DNA of 64,000 bases from Janthinobacterium lividum. Its GTDB lineage: Bacteria > Pseudomonadota > Gammaproteobacteria > Burkholderiales > Burkholderiaceae_D. Under the pieces are notes generated by a model, which saw only the letters and a list, made by a program, of their open reading frames with translations, did no database searches and was not told where the DNA came from. Position 1 is the first letter of the stretch. Every line of letters starts with the position of its first letter. Shown piece by piece: positions 36,754-44,878 of the stretch. The stretch spans positions 2,294,001 through 2,358,000 of the forward strand of contig NZ_CP075583.1 of NCBI RefSeq assembly GCF_023509035.1, in the 5' to 3' direction. A program made the position numbers and the translations under genes.

Positions 36754-36830
36754 TGCGGGGTGGAGCAGTCTGGCAGCTCGTCGGGCTCATAACCCGAAGG
36801 TCACAGGTTCAAATCCTGTCCCCGCAACCA
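36754..36830 (+). tRNA. Initiator tRNA-fMet(CAU), copy 1
   Basis: A 77-nt gene with an encoded CCA end. The anticodon arm TCGGG-CTCATAA-CCCGA has the three consecutive G-C pairs that mark an initiator. The T loop is GGTTCAAATCC. Unusually, position 1 is T facing A72, so a U1-A72 pair is possible, instead of the C1/A72 mismatch of E. coli. Confidence 0.95.
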
Positions 36831-36840
36831 ATACCTGAAA

Positions 36841-36875
36841 GCCGCTGACTCTTGAAAAAGATCAGCGGCTTTTTT
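36841..36875 (+). terminator. Intrinsic terminator after tRNA-fMet copy 1
   Basis: Stem GCCGCTGA (36841-36848) / TCAGCGGC (36862-36869) is followed by six T residues. Confidence 0.9.
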
Positions 36876-36972
36876 CATTGCCAGTCAAAGCTAAACCCCG
36901 CAAGGCGGGGCGCGAATGACATTGTCAAATCATGCCCTTTACGCCGCGCAACAATCTGGTATATAATTCTGC

Positions 36973-37049
36973 TGCGGGGTGGAGCAGTCTGGCAGCTCGT
37001 CGGGCTCATAACCCGAAGGTCACAGGTTCAAATCCTGTCCCCGCAACCA
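36973..37049 (+). tRNA. Initiator tRNA-fMet(CAU), copy 2
   Basis: Identical over all 77 nt to copy 1, 142 bp downstream, with its own TATAAT box and its own terminator. The intervening sequence is not duplicated. The pair looks like a dosage duplication of the tRNA body alone, or one kept identical by gene conversion. Confidence 0.95.
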
Positions 37050-37057
37050 ATTCGAAG

Positions 37058-37092
37058 CCGCTGGTTCCTCGCAAGAGGGCCAGCGGTTTTTT
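37058..37092 (+). terminator. Intrinsic terminator after tRNA-fMet copy 2
   Basis: Stem CCGCTGG (37058-37064) / CCAGCGG (37080-37086) has an inner CCTC-GCAA-GAGG helix and six trailing T residues. It also abuts the end of the convergent regulator gene. Confidence 0.88.
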
Positions 37093-37096
37093 CGTT

Positions 37097-37897
37097 CTAC
37101 GGCGCTTTTTCTTGGGGCACTTGGCGCGCATACACGATCAGCCGCAAATGGCGGTCCGCATCGATTGTCAGCGAGGTGTGCTCATAGGCGACCTGCTCGC
37201 CGTCGATTGTCAGGCGGCGCACTCCTGCACACGGCGCATGCACGTCGTGGCGGCGCCACCATAGCTTGAATTCGGGCGACACTTTTTCCAGTTCCTCCAC
37301 CAGCGCGTGAATATCGGCTTCCTGCGTGGCGCGCGCGTAGTCGCGGCGAAAGCTCGACAGCATCAGCGGCGCCTGCTCTTCCCAGGCCGTGAAGCGTGAC
37401 CGCAGCAGCGGGTCGGTAAATAGCAGCCACAGCAGGTTGCGGCGCGATGCAGCATGCGCGCCGAAGCCAAACAGGGCGTCCGCGCCCGCATTGAACGCCA
37501 GCACGTCCCAGCGCAGGTTGAGCACATACGCCGGATGCACCAGTTCGTGCATCAAGCGGCGCACCGGCGGCGGCACCACGCAAAACGTCTTGCCCTCTTC
37601 GGCCGGCGGACGCGCATGCGCCAGCAGGAACAGGTGGCGCCGTTCGCCCGCGTCCAGTTTCAGCACTTCGGCCAGCTTGTCGAGAAAGGCGCTGGAGACG
37701 CCGATGTCGCGCCCCTGCTCCAGCCAGGTGTACCAGGTCAGCCCCACCCCAGCCAGCGCCGCCACTTCTTCGCGGCGTAAGCCGGGCGTCCTGCGCCGCC
37801 CGCCGCCGGGCAAGCCCACGTCTTCGGGGGACAGCCGCGCGCGCCGCGCCTGCAGGTAGGCGGCCAGTTCGTGGCGGGTGCGGGCCAAAGTGCGCAT
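37097..37897 (-). CDS. XRE-type regulator with MmyB-like ligand domain
   Basis: A 266-residue transcription factor. The N-terminal helix-turn-helix is RTPGLRREEVAALAGVGLTW followed by YTWLEQGRDIGVSSAFLDKL. The C-terminal MmyB-like domain (YVLNLRWDVLAFNAGADALF, then RNLLWLLFTDPLLRSRF) is thought to bind fatty-acid-like or small hydrophobic ligands. It is divergent from the MFS gene with a 110-bp AT-rich gap carrying two inverted repeats, so it most likely represses that transporter and itself. Confidence 0.9.
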   Translation of the reverse strand: MRTLARTRHELAAYLQARRARLSPEDVGLPGGGRRRTPGLRREEVAALAGVGLTWYTWLEQGRDIGVSSAFLDKLAEVLKLDAGERRHLFLLAHARPPAEEGKTFCVVPPPVRRLMHELVHPAYVLNLRWDVLAFNAGADALFGFGAHAASRRNLLWLLFTDPLLRSRFTAWEEQAPLMLSSFRRDYARATQEADIHALVEELEKVSPEFKLWWRRHDVHAPCAGVRRLTIDGEQVAYEHTSLTIDADRHLRLIVYARQVPQEKAP

Positions 37898-37922
37898 GGT
37901 GCTGCCTTTCCGGTGAAGCTGT

Positions 37923-37965
37923 TGCTATCAGTAATAGCATAAACAGTTAAATTGTAATTGTTTAT
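37923..37965. promoter_or_regulatory. Candidate operators between the divergent regulator and MFS genes
   Basis: Perfect inverted repeat TGCTAT-N5-ATAGCA (37923-37939) lies directly beside ATAAACA-N13-TGTTTAT (37939-37945, 37959-37965). Both lie in the AT-rich shared promoter region, the usual place for binding sites of such a regulator. Which repeat is the actual site is not known. Confidence 0.5.
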
Positions 37966-38007
37966 ATTGTATTCCAAAATGCCTGCTTTCTTCCCGAAAG
38001 CTTGCCC

Positions 38008-39204
38008 ATGTCTGACTATTCTTCCTCCAGTGGCCTCGCGCCTGCCACTACCACGCTGCCTGCCACCGTCTACCTGATCGCCGTGGGGGCGTTCGCGCTG
38101 GGCATGGCGTCGTATGTGACGGCGGGCCTGATGCCGATGATCGCCGGTGCGTTTTCAATTTCCCTGGCGATGGCCGCGCAGCTGGTGACGGCGTTTTACC
38201 TTGGCCTATGGCCTCGGTTCGCCGCTTGTCGTGGCCTTGCTGCCGGCGCGCGCGCAGCGCTCCGGCCTCTTGATCGCCCTGGCCGTGTTCGTGCTGGCGA
38301 ACGGGGCCAGCGCGCTGGCGCTCGGTTTCAGCAGTTTGCTGGCATGGCGCGCCATCGCCGGCATCGGGGCCGGTGTCTATCTGGCGCTGGGCATCGCGGC
38401 GGCGGCGGGCGTATCGGCGGCGCCGCAACGGGGCAAGGCCATCGGCGTGATCATGGGCGGCATGGCTGGCGGCACGGTGCTGGGCGTACCCTTGAGTTTG
38501 CTGCTTGCGCAGCAGTTGGGCTGGGCCGCGGCCCTGTGGCTGGTCGCCGTGCTGGGCGCGCTGGCGCTGGCGGGCTTGCTGTGGAAGCTGCCCGCGCTGC
38601 CAGTGGCGCCGGCCATCTCACTGCGCCGCAAGCTGGCCTTGCTGGCCGATGGGCAGGTGCTGGCCATCTTGCTGGTGTCGCTGCTGGCGGCCGTCGCCAG
38701 CCTGGGCATGTACACGTTTGTTGCGCCGCTGCTGGCATGGTCCGCGCACGGCGTAGCGATTTCCGCTACGCCCTTCCTGTGGGCGTGGGGCGTGGGGGGA
38801 TCGTTGGCAGCGTGCTGGTCGGGCCATGGGCGGACAAGGTGGCGGCGCCGAAACTGACCTGTTTCATCTTGCTGCTGCTGGCGCTGGCCCTGTGCGCGCT
38901 GCCGCTGGCGGCCGCCTGGTCGGCGTGGCTGATGCTGGCGCCAATTGCGCTGTGGGGCGCGGCTGGCTGGGCCCTGCAAGTGCCGCAAAACCAGCAACTG
39001 CTGGCCGTGCGCGCGCGGCAGGGCGACGGCAACCTGGCCATCGCCCTCAACGAATCGGCGCTGTACCTGGGCAGCGCCATCGGCGCAGCCGCAGGCGGCC
39101 TGCTGCTCCTGCTCAACTGGCCCATGTGGCTGCTGGCGGCGGCCGCCGCCTTTGTCGCCGCCGCAGCGCTGCTGCTGCAGTTGCCTGCTGCGCGGCGCTC
39201 CTAG
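38008..39204 (+). CDS. MFS transporter (two compensating frameshifts as sequenced)
   Basis: A 12-helix major facilitator of the drug/arabinose-efflux (DHA1) type, about 398 residues if repaired. The ATG is at 38008 (MSDYSSSSGLAPATT). The frame is correct to LAMAAQLVTAF, changes at the T4 run 38194-38197 (one T too many), reads LAYGLGSPLVVALLPARAQR in the second frame, and returns to the first frame at the G6 run 38794-38799 (one G too few) with VGSVLVGPWADKVAAPK. The total length is divisible by three. Read as it stands the middle part is a frame-shifted, Arg-rich nonsense peptide. It is probably regulated by the divergent XRE gene. Confidence 0.82.
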   Translation: MSDYSSSSGLAPATTTLPATVYLIAVGAFALGMASYVTAGLMPMIAGAFSISLAMAAQLVTAFYLGLWPRFAACRGLAAGARAALRPLDRPGRVRAGERGQRAGARFQQFAGMARHRRHRGRCLSGAGHRGGGGRIGGAATGQGHRRDHGRHGWRHGAGRTLEFAACAAVGLGRGPVAGRRAGRAGAGGLAVEAARAASGAGHLTAPQAGLAGRWAGAGHLAGVAAGGRRQPGHVHVCCAAAGMVRARRSDFRYALPVGVGRGGIVGSVLVGPWADKVAAPKLTCFILLLLALALCALPLAAAWSAWLMLAPIALWGAAGWALQVPQNQQLLAVRARQGDGNLAIALNESALYLGSAIGAAAGGLLLLLNWPMWLLAAAAAFVAAAALLLQLPAARRS

Positions 39205-41509
39205 GCTTTCTTCGCCAGTTGCATGCCGACGGGCAGGGCGCGGATGCGCTTGCCCGTGGCGGCGAAGATGGCGTTGCACAGGGCCGGGGCGATGGGCGGC
39301 GTGGCCGGTTCACCCACGCCGCCCAGCTCCATGTCCAGGGTGCCCGGCACCAGGTGCGTGTGGATGACGCGCGGCGCGTCGGCGGCGCGCAGCACGGCGT
39401 AGTCGTGGAAATTGCTTTGCTCGACCCGGCCATTCTTGAAACTGATCTCGCCGCTCATGGCCAGGGACAGGCCCATGATGCAGGCGCCCTCGATCTGCGA
39501 GCGCACGCGGTCCGGGTTGATCTGCGGTCCGCAATCCATGGCGATATCGACCCTGGGCACGATGACTTCGCCCGCCGCATTGATCTCCACTTCGATCACG
39601 GCCGCCACATAGGTGACAAAGCTGTAGGACACGGCCAGGCCCAGTCCCCGTCCCTTGGGTAGCTTGCGGCCCCAGCCCGCCTTGGCTGTCGCCAGTTCGA
39701 TCACGTGGCGCATGCGGCCTATGTCGACCGGATACTTCGCAGGGTCTTCGCCATAGTTCCAGCCATCGGACAGATCGGCCGGGTTGATCTTGCGCGCAGG
39801 ACCCAGCAGTGCCAGCAAGTAGTCGCGATGGTCCTTCTTCGCCGCATGCGCCAGTTCGGCCGTGAACGACTGGATGGCAAACGCGTGCGGGATATTCGAC
39901 ACGGAGCGGAACCAGCCGATGCGCGTGTGGGCCGGCACCTCGGGCACTTCGACGCGGATGTTCGCAATGGCGAACGGCACGTTGATGGCCGACATGCCCA
40001 GCTCGAACGGCGCCTGCTTGTTCGCGCCGGCGGCAAAGGTCGAGGTGATGGTGGGCGCGGCCGTGCGGTGCAGCCAGGCCGTCGGCATGCCTTTCGCGTC
40101 GAGCGACGCTTCCAGCCGTTCGACGGACACCGTGTGCAGGTAGTCGTGCTGCAGGTCGTCGTCGCGCGTCCACGTCAGCTTGACGGGCGCGCCATCCATG
40201 GCTTTCGACAGCAGCGCCGCCTCGACGGCGAAATCGGGTTTCGATTTGCGCCCGAAGCCGCCACCGAGCAGGGTCACGTGGACGGTCACGTCGTCATACT
40301 CCAGGCCCAGGGCCTTGGCCACGTTGCTGCGCGTCGCTTGCGGCGCCTGCACGCAGGCCCACACTTCGGCCTTGCCGTTGGCGATGCGCACGGTGGCGGC
40401 GGGCGGCTCCATGGTGGCGTGGGCCAGGTGGGGCAGATAGTATTCGGCGCTGAATTTGCGCGCGGCGGGAGCGGCGGCCAGGGTGGCTACCGTCTTGCCC
40501 TGGTCGCGCGCGCGGGGCTGGCCGGCTGGCGCACGGCCGCTTCCAGCGTCTTGCGGAAGGCCTTCGAATCGTAGCCGCCGTTCGGGCCATCTTCCCATTC
40601 CAGCACCAGCGCTTCGCGGCCCTTGATGGCGGCCCAGGTGTTGCTGGCGATGACGGCCACGCCGCCCAGCGGGTTGAACATGGCCGGTGGCGGACTGCCT
40701 GCCAGTTCGACGATGCGCAGCACGCCCGGCACCTTCAGGGCCGCCGTCTTGTCCACGTTTTTCAGCTTGCCGCCAAATACGGGAGGGCGGGCGATGACGG
40801 CATACGCCATGCCATCGAGGCGCGTGTCGATGCCGAAGTGGGTGTTGCCCGTGACAATGTCATGCAGGTCGATGCCGCGCGTGCTGGTTTGCCCGATGTA
40901 GCGCAGTTCGCCCGCCGTTTTCAGGCTGATGCGCGCGCGCGGCGGCACCGGCAATTTGGCCGCTTCTTCGGCCAGTGCACCGAAGGACAGCGAGCGCCCG
41001 CTAGCCGCATGCACGACCGTATGGTTGGCGGCTTTGACTTCCGTCACGGGCACGTCCCAGCGCACGGCGGCCGCCGTTTCCAGCATCAGGCGCGCCGTGG
41101 CACCCACGTGGCGCATGGCGCGGAACGAGTGGCGCATGCTGCGCGAACCGTCCGTATCCTGGCTGCCGTAGCGCGCTTCGTCGGCGGGCGCCTGCTGTAC
41201 GCGCACCTGCGTCCAGTCGGCGCCCAGTTCATCGGCCGCCACCATCGGCAGGCTGGTGCGGATGCCCTGGCCCATTTCGGAGCGGTGCGCCACGATGGTG
41301 ACGATGCCGTCGGCACCGACCGACAGGAAGACCAGGATGTCGTCGACCACGCCGCCAGCCATCTTGTCGCCGCCGTATTTGACGGCGTCGGCAGCCATCA
41401 CGAGGCCGGAAGGGCCGGCCACCAGGGTCAGGCCGGCCAGCGCGCCGGCGGCCTTGAGCCAGTTGCGCCGCGCAGGCGAATGTGCGGCAGGAGTGTCATG
41501 CATGCTCAT
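39201..41509 (-). CDS. Molybdopterin-dependent hydroxylase large subunit (IorB-like; frameshifted as sequenced)
   Basis: Large molybdenum subunit of an aldehyde dehydrogenase / isoquinoline 1-oxidoreductase type enzyme, about 769 residues. A twin-arginine signal, [20 protein letters not shown], lies at the N-terminus, so it is exported folded to the periplasm. Moco-domain motifs: [34 protein letters not shown], and [20 protein letters not shown]. The frame changes within the (CG)5 repeat 40505-40514, where VRQPASPAR must join [15 protein letters not shown]. The start overlaps the small-subunit stop (ATGA). Its end overlaps the convergent MFS stop. The physiological substrate is unknown. Confidence 0.85.
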
Positions 41510-41982
41510 TTGGCCGCTCCTTTCGCGTTGATGCTGGTCGCTGCCTGCTTGATGGCCGCGTGGATGCGCGTATAGGTGCCGCAGCGGCAGATATTGCCGC
41601 TCATCGCTTCGCGGATTTGCTTGTCGTTCGGCGCCGGCGTCTTGTGCAGCAGGGCCGTGGCCGACATGATCTGCCCGGCCTGACAGTAACCGCATTGGGG
41701 CACGCCGTGTTCCTGCCAGGCTTGTTGCAGGGCCAGGCCGACCTTGTCTTCGCCCACCGCTTCGATGGTGGTGATTTTCTTGCCGGCGGCGGCCGATACT
41801 GGCGTCACGCAGGAGCGGATGGCGTCGCCATCGAGGTGCACGGTGCAGGCGCCGCACAGGGCCATGCCGCAGCCGAATTTGGTGCCGGTCATGCCCAGTT
41901 CGTCGCGCAGGGCCCACAGCAGGGGTGTGTCTTCAGGCAGGGCAAGGTCGTGCTGCTTGCCATTGATGGTCAGGGTCGTCAT
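41506..41982 (-). CDS. (2Fe-2S)-binding small subunit of a molybdenum hydroxylase (IorA-like)
   Basis: A 158-residue electron-transfer subunit. The plant-ferredoxin-type cluster uses Cys38, Cys43, Cys46 and Cys58 ([14 protein letters not shown]). The second, all-helical domain cluster uses Cys97, Cys100, Cys132 and Cys134 (QCGYCQAGQ and NICRCG). It passes electrons from the Moco subunit to an acceptor, probably a cytochrome since no FAD subunit gene is present. It is translationally coupled to the large subunit. XdhC, which matures such enzymes, is encoded 3 kb away. Confidence 0.93.
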   Translation of the reverse strand: MTTLTINGKQHDLALPEDTPLLWALRDELGMTGTKFGCGMALCGACTVHLDGDAIRSCVTPVSAAAGKKITTIEAVGEDKVGLALQQAWQEHGVPQCGYCQAGQIMSATALLHKTPAPNDKQIREAMSGNICRCGTYTRIHAAIKQAATSINAKGAAK

Positions 41983-42134
41983 GTTTATTCCTCGGGGTGG
42001 GGATGGTGCGGGGAAGCGCGACGGCCATCCGCCATACGGATGAGCTCATCAGTATGGGATGGTAGCACCAGCCGCCATGCGCTGCAGGGAGTGGGGCCGG
42101 TGGCGGCCGCCGGGTGCCACCACGTCGACCTGTT

Positions 42135-42914
42135 TCAGCGTGCCTGCTCCAGCTGCGCATACACGACGTCGGCGATCTTGCCCAGCGCCTGTTTGGGCAG
42201 GCTCGCCGAGAGGGCGTAACCGAGCTGGCCGTCAATCCAGTAAAACACGCTCAAGTCCTTTTCCTGCGTGTAGCGGAAAGCCGTTTCCTGCCTGCCGGCC
42301 CGCTCCTTGGCCACATACAGGGTCAGGCGCTGGCCTTTGCCATCCTCATACATGAATTGCGCCACGGGGCCGTCGCCATCGCCGGGCAGCAAGCGGCCGC
42401 CGATCAGCTGATAGCCGAGCGGCGACAGCGCGGGCGGCTGCAGTTTCGTGCCCAGGCGTTTCGACAGCCATTGCACCAGGTGGGCCTCTTGTTCAACCCC
42501 CACTTCCACAGGGTGGCGCACTTCGGGCGTATAGACGGCGTGGGCGATGGCGGCGCTGCGCGCCAGGGAGATCGGGCTGGCGCTCACGCTGTCGCCGCCA
42601 CGCAGCAGCCAGCCGCCCGCGCCGCCCGCGATGACCAGCAGGATAGCCGCTGCCGCCTGCATGGCGGGGCGTTGCCAGGCGCCGTACGCCGCCGGCGGGG
42701 CCGCCGCCTGCCGCAGCGCTGGCGGCACGGCTTCGTCCAGCACGGGGTCGAACAGGGCGCGTAATTGCCGGTTCTGCTCGCGCCACGCGTCCACCCTGGC
42801 GGCGTCCTCGGGATGCGCGCGCAGGTGGGCGTCGATGGCTGCGCGCTGTTCCTCGGGCAGGACGCCGTCTGCCAGGGCGTGCAATTGCGCTTCGCTGATG
42901 GCTTGCGTTGTCAT
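42135..42914 (-). CDS. Transmembrane anti-sigma factor
   Basis: A 259-residue protein. The N-terminal cytosolic helical domain (SEAQLHALADGVLPEEQRAA) resembles anti-sigma domains of the RsiW/ChrR-related type, but no HxxxCxxC zinc motif is present. A transmembrane helix at about residues 85-105 (AAAAILLVIAGGAGGWLL) leads to a periplasmic domain (VEVGVEQEAHLVQWLSKRLG, PLGYQLIGGRLLPGDG) seen in many ECF anti-sigma factors. Its start overlaps the sigma-factor stop (ATGA). It most likely holds the sigma factor inactive until an envelope signal. Confidence 0.88.
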   Translation of the reverse strand: MTTQAISEAQLHALADGVLPEEQRAAIDAHLRAHPEDAARVDAWREQNRQLRALFDPVLDEAVPPALRQAAAPPAAYGAWQRPAMQAAAAILLVIAGGAGGWLLRGGDSVSASPISLARSAAIAHAVYTPEVRHPVEVGVEQEAHLVQWLSKRLGTKLQPPALSPLGYQLIGGRLLPGDGDGPVAQFMYEDGKGQRLTLYVAKERAGRQETAFRYTQEKDLSVFYWIDGQLGYALSASLPKQALGKIADVVYAQLEQAR

Positions 42915-43438
42915 TTCACGACTTTCAGGGTAGGGGCGCCGCCGCCCTGGCTGCCGGCCGGACGGCCGTCGAGCAATGCGCGCAGCCGGTCGCGCCCGCG
43001 CGACAAACGCGACATGACGGTGCCGACGGGGATGTCCAGGGTGGCCGCCACCTGCTCATACGGCATCTGTTCGAGCGCGACGAGCAGGATGACTTCGCGC
43101 TGCCCCAGAGGCAAACGGGCCAGCGCCGCATCCATCTCGCCGATGGCGATAGCCTGTCCTGGTGCGTGTTCGGGCGCGGGTAGCAGGGCGTCGTCGTCGA
43201 GCGCCTGCAGCGCCAGGCCGGGGCGGCGCAATTGATCCACGTGCAGGTTGTGCATGATGGAAAACAGCCAGGGCCGCATCTCGGCGCCGCGCTGCCACTG
43301 GTCGAACTTGCGCCAGGCCCGCTCCACGGTGTCCTGCACCAGGTCGTCAGCATGCACGGCGCCAACCAGCGCGCGCGCATAGCGGCGCAGGCCGGGCAGG
43401 CAGGCTTGCAGCTGGCGGCTGTGCTCTTGCGTGGTCAT
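42911..43438 (-). CDS. ECF RNA polymerase sigma factor
   Basis: A 175-residue extracytoplasmic-function sigma factor. Region 2 contains HADDLVQDTVERAWRKFDQW and MRPWLFSIMHNLHVDQLRR. Region 4 contains LPLGQREVILLVALEQMPYE followed by QVAATLDIPVGTVMSRLSRG (helix-turn-helix). The ATG at 43438 is in frame with a longer frame that lacks any similarity upstream. It lies 26 bp downstream of the secreted-repeat protein gene, and it is coupled to the anti-sigma gene. Its target promoters are not known. Confidence 0.93.
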   Translation of the reverse strand: MTTQEHSRQLQACLPGLRRYARALVGAVHADDLVQDTVERAWRKFDQWQRGAEMRPWLFSIMHNLHVDQLRRPGLALQALDDDALLPAPEHAPGQAIAIGEMDAALARLPLGQREVILLVALEQMPYEQVAATLDIPVGTVMSRLSRGRDRLRALLDGRPAGSQGGGAPTLKVVK

Positions 43439-43464
43439 CGTGGCGGCGGGATGGGGCGGGTAGC

Positions 43465-43836
43465 TTAAGGCTTGACGACGTGCCACACGTTCTTGAAATT
43501 GTCGCCGGCCACGTCGCCCGGCTTCTTGTCTTCCTTGTACAGGTACAGGGGCTTGCCCTTGTAGGTCAGCTGCATGGCGCCGTTGTCCTCGCGCTTGATG
43601 CTGCCATACGGGGCGGCGGGCGCCGCTTCGGTGGCGATGACGGCGGGCCAGGCCGCCAGGCAACCGCCGCTGCAGGCGCTCTTGCCGCTGTCGGCGACAT
43701 CCTTGTCGAACACATACACGGTCATGCCTGTGGCGTTGACCAGCATGCCGTTGGCGGGCATGACGTCGGCGGCGAAAGCCAGCGGGGCGGACATGGCGGC
43801 AAAAAGGGCGGTGGCGGCAAAAGTGGTAAAGCGCAT
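43465..43836 (-). CDS. Secreted protein with COG4315-type (PF03640-like) repeats
   Basis: A 123-residue periplasmic protein with signal peptide MRFTTFAATALFAAMSAPLA (then FAA). The mature part has two copies of a short repeat: MLVNATGMTVYVFDKDVADS with CSGGCLAAWPAV, and LTYKGKPLYLYKEDKKPGDV with NVWHVVKP. This is the pattern of the family of unknown function found beside ECF sigma factors. AAGGAGA lies 6 nt before the ATG at 43836. It is the first gene of the operon with the sigma and anti-sigma genes, and may be part of the signal or output. Confidence 0.85.
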   Translation of the reverse strand: MRFTTFAATALFAAMSAPLAFAADVMPANGMLVNATGMTVYVFDKDVADSGKSACSGGCLAAWPAVIATEAAPAAPYGSIKREDNGAMQLTYKGKPLYLYKEDKKPGDVAGDNFKNVWHVVKP

Positions 43837-43893
43837 GATGGTCTCCTTGAGGTTTTGAGGGCTTGCAAGGGATAGACGCATGCCGTCCGCCGT

Positions 43894-44811
43894 TTATTCC
43901 CTGGCAGGTAAAATATTTTTTTCCGGCGCGTGCAGGCTGGCCCACAGGTGGGCGGCCGCCATGGTGCGGTGCGGCGCGTACTGACGCAGCCACTGCTCCG
44001 TGCGCGCCATGTCCGGTTTTACGTCTTCGCCGAGCAGCTTTTGCAGGGCGGCGCGGATGGCCACGTCGCCGTGCAGCGAGCAGTCGGCATAGCCGTAGCC
44101 GCGCAGCAGCGCGTAGTTGACGGTCCACGGGCCGATGCCCTTCACGGCAAGCAGCGCTTGCGAAATGGCTGCCACGTCGCCGGAGGGAGGCAGCTCCAGC
44201 GACAACTCCCCGTCGTTGACGAGGTGCGCCAGGCGCAGCACGGTTTCCGCCTTGGCGCGCGAGAATTTGCGGCTGGTCAGATCGTCGATCGCCAGCTCGG
44301 CCACGTCGCGCGCCTCCGGGTAACACCACAGGCCGCTGCCGTGCCGGCGTCCCGCCTGCAAAATGAAGGTGCGGCGCAGAGATATGGCGAACGGCAGGTT
44401 GATCTGCTGGCCGATGATGGCCCAGGTCAGCGCCTCGAACGGGCTGGCCGATTGCACGATGCGCAGGCCCGGATTGACGCGGACCAAAGGCGCCAGCAGC
44501 GGGTCGGCGGCGGCCAGTTGCGCAAACGGCTGCGGGTCGATGCGCAGGCCGAGGATGTTAAGGAGGGCGCCGTGCAGCGGCGTTTGAAGGTCGGCATTGT
44601 CATCGCCATCGATGTCTGCCTGGCAGATGGCAGCATCCTGCGTGAAGGCGACGTCCAGTACTACGGGTATGCCGGCAAGCAGGATGCCCTTGCGCAGGCC
44701 TGTTGGCGTGACTTGTTCGGCCACGGCCTCCGCATCACGGCTGTGGAAGGCGATGACATCGTCGCGGCGGTAGCCGGCGGGCAGGGGGAGGGTCCAGTGC
44801 AGCAGGGTCAT
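43894..44811 (-). CDS. alkA: DNA-3-methyladenine glycosylase II (AlkA-like)
   Basis: A 305-residue base-excision-repair enzyme that removes alkylated purines. The N-terminal AlkA_N region is followed by an HhH-GPD fold: IIGQQINLPFAISLRRTFI, then the hairpin LLAVKGIGPWTVNYALLRG. The catalytic Asp is in LHGDVAIRAALQ. No Ada-type AraC or methyltransferase domain is fused. Convergent or independent of the ECF operon; no operon partner. Longer than E. coli AlkA (282). Confidence 0.9.
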   Translation of the reverse strand: MTLLHWTLPLPAGYRRDDVIAFHSRDAEAVAEQVTPTGLRKGILLAGIPVVLDVAFTQDAAICQADIDGDDNADLQTPLHGALLNILGLRIDPQPFAQLAAADPLLAPLVRVNPGLRIVQSASPFEALTWAIIGQQINLPFAISLRRTFILQAGRRHGSGLWCYPEARDVAELAIDDLTSRKFSRAKAETVLRLAHLVNDGELSLELPPSGDVAAISQALLAVKGIGPWTVNYALLRGYGYADCSLHGDVAIRAALQKLLGEDVKPDMARTEQWLRQYAPHRTMAAAHLWASLHAPEKNILPARE

Positions 44812-44878
44812 GGTGGGCCAAAGTCAGGGACGGTATCAGGGAGGCGATGCGGGCGCACCGCGTTTCTTGCTGTTGTCT

